Below, one piece after another: positions 39,888 through 53,008 of a stretch of DNA of 64,000 nt. This DNA comes from Xiphias gladius (lineage: Eukaryota > Chordata > Actinopteri > Istiophoriformes > Xiphiidae). Below the pieces are notes generated by a model, which was given only the letters and a program-made list of their open reading frames with translations, was not told the DNA's origin and made no database searches. The stretch is from NCBI RefSeq assembly GCF_016859285.1, contig NC_053416.1, positions 5,723,001 through 5,787,000 on the forward strand, read 5' to 3'. The stretch's first letter is position 1. Each line of letters begins with the position of its first letter. Both the position numbers and the translations under genes were made by a program.

Positions 39888-39958
39888 AGGGGCGGAGGAT
39901 CGAACCAGCAACCTCGCCGTTAATGGGTCACATCTGCCTCCTGAGCCACAGCTCACTT
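39888..39958 (-). mobile_element. tRNA-derived SINE head
   Basis: On minus it reads GTGAGCTGTGGCTCAGGAGG (A box) and, about 30 bp later, GCTGGTTCGATCC (B box), a tRNA-like pol III promoter. Only the head is recognisable. Confidence 0.5.
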
Positions 39959-42454
39959 AGGGAGAAACGATACATGCACATACTGGACGTGATGCAGGTG
40001 AGAAAAGCTGGTATATGCGTGGAATGAAGACTCTCTCAGCCCGTGGCATGAGCAGTTTGAGACAAATCTGTGATTTTGGGCAATATAGGTAAAATTGACT
40101 CTCGGATGCCCTGTTGGTTTCTCATCATCCCCTGCATTTCTGGCGATGTAGTTGCTCAAGCCGTGTTTGCTGCCCTTTGCGGTCAGTGCGTGTGTGTTTT
40201 ACAGCTGAAGTCTGGGGCCTTTATTGTCCAAACGCACTAGTAACCACGGGTGTCGTCAAACCCACCGGGACTGAAACCTCAAGGATTGTAACTCTAAATT
40301 AATGTACAATTACGGTTGTTCCAGTTTGGTCGATAACAATTATATTTTCAGGATGTATTGTCAGTTGAGTTTAGAGTGTCTGCATTTTAAGCGCACCATT
40401 TAACATTTTCTTCTCCTTTAAACAAAACAATGACGAAGACTCCATTAAGCCCCGCTGCAATGACTCCTCTGCTGATTTTGTTTAATTTAAGTAAATGCCA
40501 CGTGTTGGTGCATGCATCACTCCATTCTCACAAGAGACACTTCACTTAAGAGGTACAAGAGTCACACAAAGAAAGTAAAAAAAAAGGCAAACAAAGACAA
40601 GCCACAGCTTTCAACAAAGGTCTTTAGATGAAATAGACTAATTTTGCTGTCATTGTGGCCCTCTCCCAGTTTTACAGAGTGAAAGTTAGAGGCTTCTTTT
40701 GGTTAGATCTGTAATCACTATCCAATCTGCCTGGAGGAGAGAAAGAAATTTAATTTGACAAGGAGGTAATGAACCCGTGCAGCCATTATCTTATATAACC
40801 CATTTGAGAGACTGGTTGAGCACTGATGAAAATTCTATTAAACATAGCTGGCTGATTTCTCTATTTTGTTCAGTGGCAGAAAGGCCTTTTTTAACCTTGC
40901 CAATTTACTTTGAACTCTCAGAGTTGCCAAGGATCATTATATCAAGGAGCTTCAAACAGTCACCCGTAAATGATTCAAAGGCAACAACTCCAGACTTTGT
41001 GCTAATAACCTCTGTGATGCATACACAAGACACCTAGGCAAGTGCAGGAAATACTTTACTTTTAGTTTCTCTCTGGAGTTTGAGTCAGAGCGGGATTCTG
41101 GTCTTAGATACAACTTTTCTGGTCTCAGAACTTTCGTGTTTTTCGAATCTGTTTTGGTTCAGACTTGTCTGGGGCTCAATTAAATGCTGACTTAACTTTT
41201 CCTTACTCTCCAGTCAGCTTAAATGATACATTTTCTCCCTTTTAGAGTATTTTTCTCCATACCACAGACAGTTTGGTTATTAAGTGTGGCACGCAAAAAG
41301 AATGACATAAATTATTTGGCGTCCACAGCACACAGTGGATGCACCATAAAGAGAAAAGTAGGAGTTCTCGTACAGAGGCCAGGATGTGCCAATCTAGGCA
41401 GCAAATGTAATAAAATTGCCGATTTTCTGGATCGGTGATGTCCGTTCACATCCAGTACGTCAACATGTGATCACGTGCCGCAATGCCCTGCGTGCGTGCG
41501 GCCTTTTGATGTGTGTCTTATGCTGCTGGTGCGATTACGTGTAGTGCACAAGACACAGTGAATGCACTTTCCTCAAATGTCAGCAACAACTGGATGCAGC
41601 AAAGTTTATCGGAAGTTTAAACACACAGAGGAAGATCAGCATCTCGGTTCATCTCATATGACGTAGATTTATTAAATTATTACCCTTGAAAATTAATGTA
41701 TACCATTCATCATTGGCAATTTTTCTTGACTTGAAACGGGTGCATGTATACTCTGATTCTGGCCTTATAAGATCAGACTTGTAACTACATAGTAATGTAA
41801 AATTCTGTGTCTTATTCGATATACATTTGGTAGGACTCATTTTATATAAATTCTTGTTAAAGTAAGACTGTGATACATTGGTGGCATCTCATTTGTCTTT
41901 CTTGTCTTACTTGGGCGGACACCAAAAAGAGATGCAAGAAAAAGAAAAAAAAAAAAGGTGATGCGTGGAAGGAGGATTTAAGGAAACACATTTGATGAAG
42001 AAACATCATTATCCGAATCAGCGTCAAAGACACAGCTGGATCATCTGCCGCCGGCCTCTGAACTCGCTCTGTAGCGTATGTTTGCATAAAGTGTGTGTGT
42101 TTACGCGGATAAGGTGATGTCCAAACAGTGAGAGCACACAGCGCTGTTGGTGCTATTAGTTTTAATTCACGTCCTCCTATGTGACAAAACAGAATGTGAA
42201 ACATTTGCCTCTGCAATGTTGTCCCCTATAATAAACAACCTTCCAAGCATACAGACCTGTGCAAGAAACGCGATCTTCGTCATCAACGAAGCTTTTCAGT
42301 ATGGAGTTTTAATGAATTTGTGCAGAACTATTTTATTGTTTTACTTTGCTAAATCACGTTTTTTTAAGAGGGTTCAGGGGAGGTTGTAGAAGTTGCCCAC
42401 ACCCTGAAATTTCAACCTTACAGAGAGCGAATAAGTATTGTATTTCCCAAAATG
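39959..42454. other. No gene recognised; non-repetitive AT-rich block 40480-41030
   Basis: No exon was found. The part at 40480-41030 is non-repetitive with homeodomain-core motifs (TTAATTTGAC and similar) and may be a conserved non-coding element. This is inference only. Confidence 0.3.
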
Positions 42455-42730
42455 TCAAACTGTTCCTTTATATTTTCATTTCGCGCCATCATCGGGTCAA
42501 AATTACAATTTGTTCAATACTTCGCTCCGTGACCAAATACCAGCTAAACTAATGACATTCCCGTCAGGACTTTGTGTTCAGTGCTAATTAGCAAGTTTTA
42601 GGATGCTATCAGGCTAAACTAAGACGGGGAACATGGCAAACGCTGTACGGGCTTAATATCAGAATTTTAGCATTCAGCGAGTACAGCCTCACTGAGCCAG
42701 TAGCGTGGCTGTAGACTCCCATTTAAATAA
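42455..42730 (+). repeat. Abundant fish repeat, diverged copy
   Basis: The blocks GCGCCATCATCGGGTCAAAA, GACCAAATACCAGCTAAACT, AATGACATTCCCGTCAGGA and GCTGTAGACTCCC occur in the same order as in the copy at 47.48-47.87 kb. Confidence 0.7.
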
Positions 42731-43531
42731 GGAAAATATTTCATGACCCAAATTGAAACCGATGCTAGACTGGTGAAAAAAAAAAGTGTAAGATTATCTT
42801 TTTTGCTTGTGTAAAAAAAAAAAATTCAGCATTAAGGCATCACAATTTCTGTTTGAAATGTAAAGAGGAGTCATGCATATGGGAACAAGTAAGAAGCTGC
42901 TGTCTGAATCAACTGAACAATACTGCAAACTTCCAGAGACAGAATTCCAGTATTCATGACACCAACCAACTAAAGCACAAATATGATGTTTGTGAAGAAG
43001 TTTTGATCTACTCGCTTGGCTGCTCAACCTGTCTAAACCCAAGATTAGACCTTGGCTAGGGGCCTCACAGCATGAATGTTCAAATTATGATATGGTAAAA
43101 TCTGAAGCCATGTGTGCTCCATTTAATATTTATCAGCTCCTGAGTGCATGTCAGTATTTATTTGTTCCTTGCCTCCCTGTATATTCATGACATGAATAAT
43201 GCTGTGTATGTTAATCAGATGGCAGACCAAGAGCAAAGTTTCAAAGCATCCTTCTGGAAAATCAATCATCTGCATGGCCTCCTTAGCACCAACCAACTCT
43301 GCTGCTCCCCAGACAAGATCACAGCTGAGGAGCGTACCGTCTCCTTTTCACATATTGCTGGACTTAGCGCGGGCACTGATTAGCAGCATCCCTCCCCCCC
43401 TGATAGGTGATTTGTGCTTGATTTTAATGAACTACTTTGCATTGGTGAGCCCCTCTCTCCTCCCTGTATACTCGGCTCTACTTGCTCTCATGCAGTCTGG
43501 CAAACCAGGGCAGAGCTCCTGTGGAAAAGGG

Positions 43532-43562
<31 letters not shown>

Positions 43563-44861
43563 CAGTCAACACATCTATCAGTAAGCAGCCGGCCAGGCGC
43601 ACTCTGAGCCAAGACAGAAATATTGACAAAATGTCTGCTAGCCATCTTATTATCTCGCCCAGGGTTGCAGTTGGCAAAATAGCACATGCTAGAAGCAGCA
43701 GTGACGGCGGCGGTGGTGGGGGCGCGTGTGTGTGTGTGTGTGTGTCTTGTGTTCTTCGGGTAGAAGTAAGCCAATGTTTGTAGAGCTTGCAACCCTGACA
43801 CCCTGTTGTTGTACTGCTGAACTTTGAGTGCTGTGCCATCATCTGTGGTATTAGTGTGTCTGGCTGTGACAGTAAGCTCGAAGCAGATACCAAATGAGAA
43901 CAAATCTGATAATGAGAGATTCCCACACCGCGTCTCTACCCTCGGTATGAATTGACGGCACATCGCTGTGGCAACATGACCCAGACACCAGTTGCTCAGG
44001 TGAGACTATGTCCAGCTGGAATCACCGCCTCGCGCTTGTGCGCCTCCGCCAGCCAGTCAAGTTGCAATTTCCGTCCATGTCTGTCCAGGCTCATATAATA
44101 TATGTCCATAAGATTTGGAGGGAATTTAATAAAGAATTTAATAAAAGGTATTAAGTGTATTTTATCATAATAACCAACGAATTCAGATCAGTTCATAAAT
44201 CGCACTCACGAGAATGGGACCGACGGACCGACGGACCGAGCTGCCGCTGGTGCGGAGGCATAAAAAATTTAATGAAATGGGCATAATGTCATTTTTAAAG
44301 GATGGAGCAAAGGAGACGAGACCAGAAACAGGAGTTAGTCTGACACTGGGGATACCGCAGGGCAGTGGAAAGTAAATGCCACTTTTATCTTAAAGTTAAC
44401 TTTGGTTTATCACAACCTGGCCCGTAGTTTTGTGGCCGTGGCTCTCGTGTAACCTCTTTCAAAATGTGCGTGCGTTTTGATTCGTCACCATCCGTGTACG
44501 GCAGCTTTCTTGACTCCGTGCGTTATGATTGACAGGGAGACAAGCCCGTCAGCTCAATGAGTGGCTAATCGGTGCTTTAGTGTTACTGTCACCTTCAAGT
44601 GAATCTAAAGTGAGTATTGGCTAAAGTCGGGGCCAGTCAGAAAGTAACTTTACCAGAAAAAAATGTGAAAGCACAGAGATATTACAATGACTTTTTTAGA
44701 TGTAGATATACTGCAGATTGTACAGTTGTTACTATGCAGCACTTGAGAGATCTCCGCAGACCACGCAGATCTTTATGCCAATGCACACCTAGTTATCGGC
44801 TCCACAAAATTCAGCTGGTCACACACATTTGTGCGAAACGATCCGCCAGAGCAGCTCGGGC
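42731..44861. other. No gene recognised
   Basis: Includes a poly-A run (43530-43560), a short GT microsatellite (about 43727-43744) and a threefold GGACCGAC repeat near 44218-44240. The 43100-43480 part is non-repetitive. Confidence 0.4.
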
Positions 44862-44944
44862 TGACTCAGCATGGCTAGGCCACTGTTACCGCCGACTCAT
44901 GTCACACTGACTCATGTCACACTGACTCGTGTCACACTGACTCA
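44862..44944 (+). promoter_or_regulatory. Tandem array of AP-1-like sites
   Basis: TGACTCAGCA at 44862 is followed by four units spaced exactly 15 bp apart, starting at 44893, 44908, 44923 and 44938. Each consists of (T/C)GACTC(A/G) plus TGTCACAC spacer. TGACTCA is the AP-1 consensus, and TGACTCAGC fits the NF-E2/antioxidant-response core. It could be a chance minisatellite. Confidence 0.5.
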
Positions 44945-46384
44945 GGGATGGAGCCAAATTCGATGTTGCTTTGGGGGTGGGCGGCACATTCAGGGACAAC
45001 GGGTTGTGCACTGCACTGTGCGTCTATTGTATGTCACACGTGGTATGATATAATAAGTCATTGCTCCCACAATGGCTCGCTTCACTTCCTGTATCAGAAT
45101 ATGTGCGCATGTGCACATGAGTGGTCACATTTTGCTATACTTTCTAAAGTAAAACCTGTTCAGACCAGTCTGGGGGTGTATGGTTACAGCAGGCCGTGAT
45201 CTGACTGGCTTCAGCTGACAAACATTTAAATGATGTGCTTGTAATTTAAATCTTAACTTGAACTATGGATGATTTCCACACAGTTTTGTCATTCCGAAGG
45301 TAATAAAAAAATATATATATATTCCCTCAACATGTGAAGATGCCTGTGGCTTCCTCCTTAGAGTTAGAAGTTGTGACTGTTTCTCGGCGCGCGGTGTTCT
45401 CATTTTGGCTGTCAATGGAAGCATCAGGGCGTGCTATTTCATCACTGGCCTGTTCGCAAAATGCAGGGAGGGCTGACTTTGTGTTGCCCTCTCGCAGTGA
45501 CCCTGGGCTAGCAGGAAGTTGCGGCAGAGATGACCTTCATACTAAAAGAACTTCCTCGGGCTACAACTGAATGGGCGGCATTGTTATTCAAAGCTTCTAA
45601 CATAAAATGTTTTCTTCTTCCTCCTCGACACCCTGCACGTTATTTTCATAAAAATAAAATAGAGGCCGGAACAGGTCAAACCAACATCCAAACAATGAAA
45701 GGGTGGGGTGTGCAAAGGTCCAAAAGGAGCAGAGGGTGAAATAGCCAAAGCTAAAGGAAAATGACTGAAAAGTGTTTTTTGCTGAGGAGTAACAATGAGA
45801 GTTTTATTCAAGAGTGCGCCCCACACACAAACTGGCTCGGTAATTGAAAAGGTAGCAGCTAAGTTCAAAGGCTGCTTACTGGCTGAATGGATGAAAATGT
45901 TCGTCAAAGAATGAGATGCACAAACTGTTTGTGAGTAGAACCTTCAAAATAAATAGCAATTAAAATTTAAAAAAAGATGGAGACAAACGGGCATAAAGAG
46001 CCCAACATTACTGGTTTAAGGAACTGCAGTCCTCGTCAGTCTGCTGTGATGTTTGCTGCCTGGCTTTGGAAAAATATCACTTTTTTACTTGAACCAGAAG
46101 CAAAGTTTTGCATCAGTGCATCTGTCACAGTCAGCAGAAGCTGCGGCAGTGGTGCCAAATCGAACTTCCCGTCCTGCCGACGGAGTTAGGAAATGCAACG
46201 GTCAGCTTCATTCTTGTTTCGTTTACCCGACACACCCAAGGTACACGTAAATATTTTTCCACAAGGCTCTTCCAGTCCGTTTGCTACTGATTTTATATTT
46301 TTTCACATCCTTGCCTTTTTTAATTACTGCTCTTGTAAACCTCGGAGACCGTCTAATACTCATTCCCGCTGCTTTCCTCCGCAG

Positions 46385-46462
46385 AGGTGCCCATTTTCAA
46401 ACTGTCAACTCCTCGTCCTTTGAACCCAGATGAGGCTCTGGTGACTTTGAAGGCAGTGGCGG
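46385..46462 (+). CDS. Candidate isolated 26-codon exon of an unidentified gene
   Basis: A long pyrimidine tract ending CTTTCCTCCGCAG precedes the segment and a strong donor (GG then GTAAGAG) follows. It is 78 nt, phase 1 at both ends, and open in the frame reading VPIFKLSTPRPLNPDEALV then TLKAVA. The composition is protein-like. I could not identify the protein, and no partner exon was found on the plus strand nearby. Symmetric phase-1 exons are common in extracellular proteins, and this one could be skipped without changing frame. The other two frames are less protein-like. Confidence 0.35.
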
Positions 46463-47479
46463 GTAAGAGAGACGGAGGAAACGAACACACAGTAAAAAAA
46501 AAGATTGGAATCTACAGTTGGTTTTAGGACAGCAGAGGGAAGCAGCATTAATTAGGGGAGATGTGACCTAAATGCTTCTCAGAACTCGCTATTTCCTCTG
46601 GACAATAGTCACTTGAGATGTCTTTCTGCATTTTGGGAAGCTGCCAAACACTGTGGGCATAGTTGAAAGAATAAGGGGCCTGTTTAAGTTACCTGAACAA
46701 TGCTCAAACACTGTCCAAACACTGCATGGTGCTGCTGAGAGCCGAGAAGTCAGTACATCGAACAAATGCAATAAGATGAAAAGCTACTGATTCCTTATGG
46801 TTTGTTGCGGCAGCTACAGTAAGACGATACAGCAGGGAAGGAAATGATATAAAAGCTGCTTCCGAACATCACTACTAAAAAGAACAATAACACAAAAACA
46901 GATTATAAACAGTTGATAGATTGTGTATATAAACTGCAGCTGTAACTTGGAACATAAAAATGATATTTTTTAGAATAAAATGGAGTGAATGCATGGAGTC
47001 ATAGCTTAATAGCATATACTGTATAATATACAAAATTGCAAGAATGTATAAAAATGCAGATAGAGATTTTCAGCTGATGAAGGGCTGACTGAGTTTCTTG
47101 ATTTTTTTTCATAACAGCAGAGTTTAATCTTGTGTGTTGTGGAAGAATGCTGTAATTTATACTGTATACCGAGGGCAGGTTTGTGGGGCACCATCAACAA
47201 GACTATCGGATGGAAGTGAAATAAAAACCCAACAACAACCGGATAGCAAACATTTTGATTTTGATGATGTTCCTCCTTTTCGGGTCCATTCATTGAACAC
47301 CTATGACACTGAGTCTGACTTGCCAATCCAAAGCTGCACTTGATGATGCATCTTTTTAGCCGCGCTAGCAGCGTGGCTCTAGGGGGGCCATCGCCAGTGA
47401 GTCGTTCTAGCACTTCGGCAGATTCTGAATTCATCTTCTCTCTGACTTCCCCTGACTTTTTAATTAGCACCTCTAGGGC
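46463..47479. other. No gene recognised
   Basis: AT-rich sequence. Nothing assignable. Confidence 0.45.
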
Positions 47480-47865
47480 CATCAACGGTTGACACTTTTG
47501 GTTTTTAGAGAAATGTCTGACAACTATTGGATGGATTTCCAGAAAATGTGATGCAGACGCTCACGTCCCCTCTTGGGATGAAGTGTACTAACTTCACTGA
47601 TCCCTTAACTTTTCATCTTGTGCCATCATCAGGTCAAAAATACTTTGGGTTATGACTAAATACCAGCAAAACTAATGACATTCCCATCAACCTCAGCTCT
47701 ACTTTGGTAGCAAATGTCAGCATGCTAACACGCTTAACTAAGATGGCGATCATGGTAATCATTACCTGCTAAACATCATCCTGTTAGTATTCGGCACGTT
47801 ATCTCTAGGTTAACTACATTGCCACAGTCCAGTGACTGCACTCTACGTGATAGCCTTATTAGCCT
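47480..47865 (+). repeat. Abundant fish repeat, longest copy in the window
   Basis: It contains the ordered landmarks CAACTATTGGATGGATTTCC, TTCATCTTGTGCCATCATCA, CTAATGACATTCCCATCAAC, GCATGCTAACACGCTTAACT and CTGCTAAACATCATC, familiar from many teleost introns. Two partial copies lie at 42.5 and 34.2 kb. Confidence 0.75.
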
Positions 47866-48929
47866 AAATGGATTATAAATAAACATTAAAAGGTAGTATC
47901 TGGGTTATGGAAACACCCCCCAAACGTCCACCCACCGACGTTTAGTAGTCCGGCCCTCCCACCGCCGCAGTAAATAATGAATGAATCATGGAAGGCTATT
48001 GATGTAGCGCTTTTCTCTTTATGAAAGTAAGACTGGGGATTGTCCGACCAATGAGAATTTTGGTCGGACGAGAGCATATGGACCAACCAATTGACCAGTC
48101 ACCCGGGAGAGCCCCAGTTATGTAATCATGTCCAAATACTACAAAGTTATGGCAGAGGTTTGACACGTACCAATCTGTTCTTCTTAATGAGACTGATAAG
48201 ATTAATACTGCACATCTGTAACTGTTTACATTAATATCAAATACGTCTTTTTATTGAAGACTTTGAGGAAAAGCCCTTGTTCGATACCTAAAATATTACC
48301 AGACAAAAATCATTCAAAATGATATCAAGCAATTTCTCTTTTATTTACAGTAGACATGCTTTATTAAATGTATTTCTCCTTTCAGCTCCTAATTGTGCAT
48401 TTTTTACTATCATCTAATTGTAACTGTTAAAGACTCTTTTATAGACTCTTTTTTAAAAGTCTGTTAGGTCATATACAGTATAAGGATTCACTTTCTTCTG
48501 GTGTACAAGACTTTACACGGTATATCGCGCACCACACCACATCACTGTGTACGATACAGTAACATATCCCATTACAGACTGGAATCTGGAATCGCCAGTG
48601 ACTCTATTTTCTTTAGAGTGTGGGAGGACCCCAAGACAAACACAGGGAAAACATAGAGACTGCACACACAGAGGCAACACTGCTAACAGTGAGACGTAAC
48701 TGCAGCTGATGAACAATTAAAGTCAGAAACAGAAATGCTGCTCTCATAGCAGCAAGGCAGTGGGTATGGTTGTAAGCCTGAAGGCTGGAAAGATGAGCCT
48801 GCACCTGGAAAGTTGCCAGATGAAATCCCCAGACTGCCAGAGAGGGTCTGGGAGGAGAAAGTGAATGACTAGTGCTTTTCGTGTTTGTATAGTAGACAAT
48901 ACAAATAAAGCTTAGGATGAATTGGACCT

Positions 48930-49420
48930 ACTGTGAAATTTGATTGGGATGAATGGACCTTGATGTTCTTTCACTCTGTCCCCAATCTCTTTTAATTTAC
49001 TGGTGTTGTGGAGGATATGGTTCTCATCATTAATCAGCAAGACAAATGAATCCCCTGCTGCCTCGGTGTGAGACAGCGCAGGAAAGGGAGAGAGACAGAG
49101 ACAGAGAGAGAGAGAGAGGGAGAGAGAGACAGAGAGGAAGCGAGGTGGAAGAAGAAAGGAAGGGGCGGGGTATATAAATCAAGTCTGCTTTGATTAAATC
49201 ACCTTCATCTAGAGGACATGGCTAATAAGACCCATTAGGTTGATATTCAGGATTCGCATGTACTGCGCTAAATGTCAATAAAAAAAGAGGCTGAATCATT
49301 CAAAATGGTTAATTACACCCAGGCTAATAAAAATATTTAAATTCAGTGATACTAATTAGTAGTGTTCAACTCAAATTACAGTCATTTAGAGAGTGAGTAA
49401 TTATATCACAGAGGTTATGC
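48930..49420. promoter_or_regulatory. Candidate conserved non-coding element
   Basis: A non-repetitive block apart from the GA-rich tract 49087-49130, rich in homeodomain cores (TAATCAGC, TAATAAGACCCATTAGG, TTAATTAC, CTAATTAG). Such composition is typical of vertebrate developmental enhancers. No comparison could be run. Confidence 0.3.
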
Positions 49421-52400
49421 TTTTTGAGTGGCGTTGGTAAAAGCTATAAGTCACGTAATGAATAAACAAAAGAACATTCAGTGCTGAACAGAGCAGTTGA
49501 CATGACAATCAATGCATTACTTTGTGGCTGGAGGTTTTGTTAAAGTCAGTAGCCCTGCATTTTAAAGCGGAAACTGACGGTATAGTCAGACCAAATAAGT
49601 CTCCTTCAATTTGTCACTCACACCACATTCAACGTCTTCAATGTCAATTCAAGGGTTTTGTCACTGCGATCCTCAAAATACAGCGTTTTCTGTGCAAAGG
49701 AGCTGCCGCTGCTTAGCCATTGTTGTGCACTTCCTAATTGGGCCACAGAAGGGCACTCTAGCACCCTGTTTCAAGGCCAGTCTGTTGTGAGCCACAGAGG
49801 GTGAGGAGGCACTTTCGATGGAGGTCTAATTGGCAGAAGTTGGGTTGTAACATCTGAACAGTATTTGCATTTCTCATAGATAAGACTGCAGTACAAAACA
49901 AGACAAATTCTATATAAAGTCTCCAAAATCTGCAACCCCTTTTGTCCCCCCCCCCTCGATCAGATAAAATACAATGAAGAAAGACGGGATGTCATGCACA
50001 GACGTGTTGTACTTTACACCACCCTTGGTTAGCACAATTCTCCTGAGGTTGTTACTCAAAATATCCAGCCCTGTTAATAAAAAGGTCAATATGAGCAAGT
50101 ATAAACCAGTTTTATACTTATATAGACTAAGAAATACAGCAATAATTTCAAGTAAATCAATTCTGAATGTCACTTTTTTTTAGAAGAACACACATACAAT
50201 CTGATTTGTGTGTATGAAATAGAAAAAAAAAGCCACTATCATTATTTAAAATCTCTGATAGGAGGATAAACACCTCAACATTTGATTTGACTCAAAACAA
50301 AATATTATATATATTATATTTGCAGCACATTATTACCTTTCTGTCGGCACAGTGCCAATATTTCTGGGGGGGCAACAAAAGAATTCAAAAAAAATAAATA
50401 AATAAAAAGAACAGTGGGATACATTGATGAAAATGAGATTTGCTCCTAAATAACAGGGAGAATTCTGATAAGCTGGAAATAAGTACTAATGCACAAAAAC
50501 AAAAAAGAGAAAAGCATCATACAGCCATATTATCCATCCATATCCACGTTATAGAACATTTCTGTTGAACATGGTTCAACAAAGGGGTGGTAATAAATCT
50601 TTGGGTAAAAGTTAGAGTTGTTGACCCTCTTGTATTTGTGTTCGAGGATCCATTTAGCTACCCATGCTAATTCCATCTGCTAAAATAAGATTCCTCTTCA
50701 ATTAATATGGATACAGATCAGCTGAGATACAGCAGCCGACTTTCCTTCACCCAGCTATCAACCCCCACGACAACTTGCCGACAACAAACGTGCTCTTGAA
50801 GTAAAGCCTACCTTCGACTTGTGGCTGAGATTTTAAGGGTCTCTTACTCCAGCATCAAAAGCATGGCCTTGGACTTCCTCTCCATACCCTTAACCAACAG
50901 GTTGGCTCGGTCATGCCACTCACTCATGACTAAACTATAGCCTTCCATCTACCTCACTGACCTGACCAGTGACCGAGCACCTTTAGCTTTATTTAGAGTT
51001 TCGGTGGGTGAGCACATGTACAATCTCACACAACATGCAATGTAATTGCATTCAACTGCCAGATGTACGTAATGATTTGTCCGTGTCACTGCACCCACAC
51101 TTTCCTGATATAAAAAGGGGGAGAAGACGTTGTCTGCACCGTGCAACGTCACGCAGTACAACACAACACCACCACCACCACTAATTCTGGCCTCAAAAAT
51201 GACACCTCTCTGACACAGTGTCAACAAATTTTGAATTTTAAGCTTCACAAAGGCAGTATTTGCTGCAGGGCTGTTATACTCACCTGCATTGTCACCCCTT
51301 AGTGGTATTTCCTCTCTAATATTTACTCTCCAAGGGAGGGGTGCAGCCTATGTAAAGGAACCGTTGTGATCATTGCTTAAAATAGGTCCAACGTGGCAAG
51401 AGCAGTCAGATGAGTCAGGCGGGTTTTAAACAGCCCCAGGTTAGACAAATGAATTTGGAAGACAAAATGAAGGTGAACAGTTAAATTAAGACCCCATCTA
51501 CCCAATATAAACATCCACCAGAGTGTACAGAGTGACTTCCTGGTAACTTTGACCTACCTGTACTTGCCAGAGTTCTGCATACTTAGGCCAGAGGAAATGG
51601 GAAACAGGCCTGAGGTATGGGTGCATCCAGTTTCAGTTGATATAATCTGGCAGACCTGGTGACTTGTTTATAACCCATCTGATGGTCTGACAGCTTGTGC
51701 TTCTTGCTCTGTGGGATTTTATTGTCGAAAGGCGACCGTGTTCCCACATTCCAACAATTACTGTCACTTTTGCAAGCTTTTTACGAAACTTGATGCTCGA
51801 ACCATGTCATCTCAAGCAGTCAAAAAGCAATGTACTGCTTGGGAAAAAAAGTCTAAACAGTTACGTCAGTGTTGGAAAATGCCACGGCTGAGCCCACTGC
51901 ACTGGTAGGACATGTGTCGTTGGACAACGGATCCCAACAATTATCCCAACCCAAGTTGGGTTGGGAGTTACACCCTAACGGTCGCAAACAGACAACAATT
52001 ATCCGTCAGCACAAAAATCAGGAACCGCTGTCCACTGCCACATGTTCAACGGTATCTTTAAAACTGTTGCCATCACTCAAGCGAACCTGCACATACGATC
52101 TTACCTAATCAAGAGAGAGGAGGACGAACTCTCTGTTGCGCCTCACGGAGACAGTGAACCTGCAGTGAACACAACTGCAGGAATGAGCCAACTGGAGGAA
52201 TGAGGAAGTGACATCTCACAAGACCAAATCACCAGATGAGGGTGGGAGGTCAATTCGTTGAGATACATTGGCTGACTCATTTATATGTCATATTAACTTT
52301 TATTTTTTATATCCTGCCTCCTTCCTCAGCTTGATGCGTAATGTTTATTTCACTTTATATTGTTTGTTTTTGCAAGTCCAGGTCCCATCTTGTGTCCTCT

Positions 52401-52971
52401 GTGGTGGTTTTCTTCTTTTATGTTTTGTGAATATTTGAAAAAGTGTGTTATGTGTAAATTTGTTTTTGACAGAATAAAACCAAACCAAACCATGCCACCC
52501 TTGAAGCCCATTACTATATTAATAAACTAGGTTAATGAAATAGGTAAAGCCAAATTAGATAAGACAAGAATAAGGTCAAGATAACCATAACATCCTTTCA
52601 TTCATAGTCAGACTGATATATTTATATAAAAAACCCAAGGAAACCAGCACAAACATAGAACACCACTCAGTGTTTTTTGTTGTAAATAACGATAATACAA
52701 AATAAAATAAAGATAAAAAAAAAGTCAAAATGACTCACCGAGCACAAATTTTTGTTGAAAACAAAACAATCATAACAAATGCTCAATGGCATAGAGCAAT
52801 TTTGTGCTGGAGTCAAACAAACAAAATGTCTAGGTGCTGATTTTAACCGGTAAGTGGCTCTGGCTATGATTTCACAAATAACAATGACAGCAACTCAAAT
52901 CGGTGGGTGCCATGCACTGGTTCGTTTGTAAATCAGAAGGAAACCGGTTATGTGTCAAAGTTTCCCCTTAC
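49421..52971. other. No gene recognised
   Basis: AT-rich intergenic sequence with short homopolymers. The open frames at 51711-52108 have no recognisable domain. Confidence 0.4.
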
Positions 52972-53008
52972 CTTAACCCGAACCCTAACCTTATCCTAAC
53001 CCTAACCA
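52972..53008. repeat. Short telomere-like repeat
   Basis: Degenerate CCCTAA units (CCCGAACCCTAACC, then TTATCCTAACCCTAACC). It is about six units long, too short to argue for a chromosome end or fusion. Confidence 0.6.

Noticed and set aside
43199..43783. 194-codon plus-strand open frame
   Set aside because: It passes through a 31-bp poly-A (polylysine), a GGC/GGT run and a GT microsatellite. There are no splice or homology signals.
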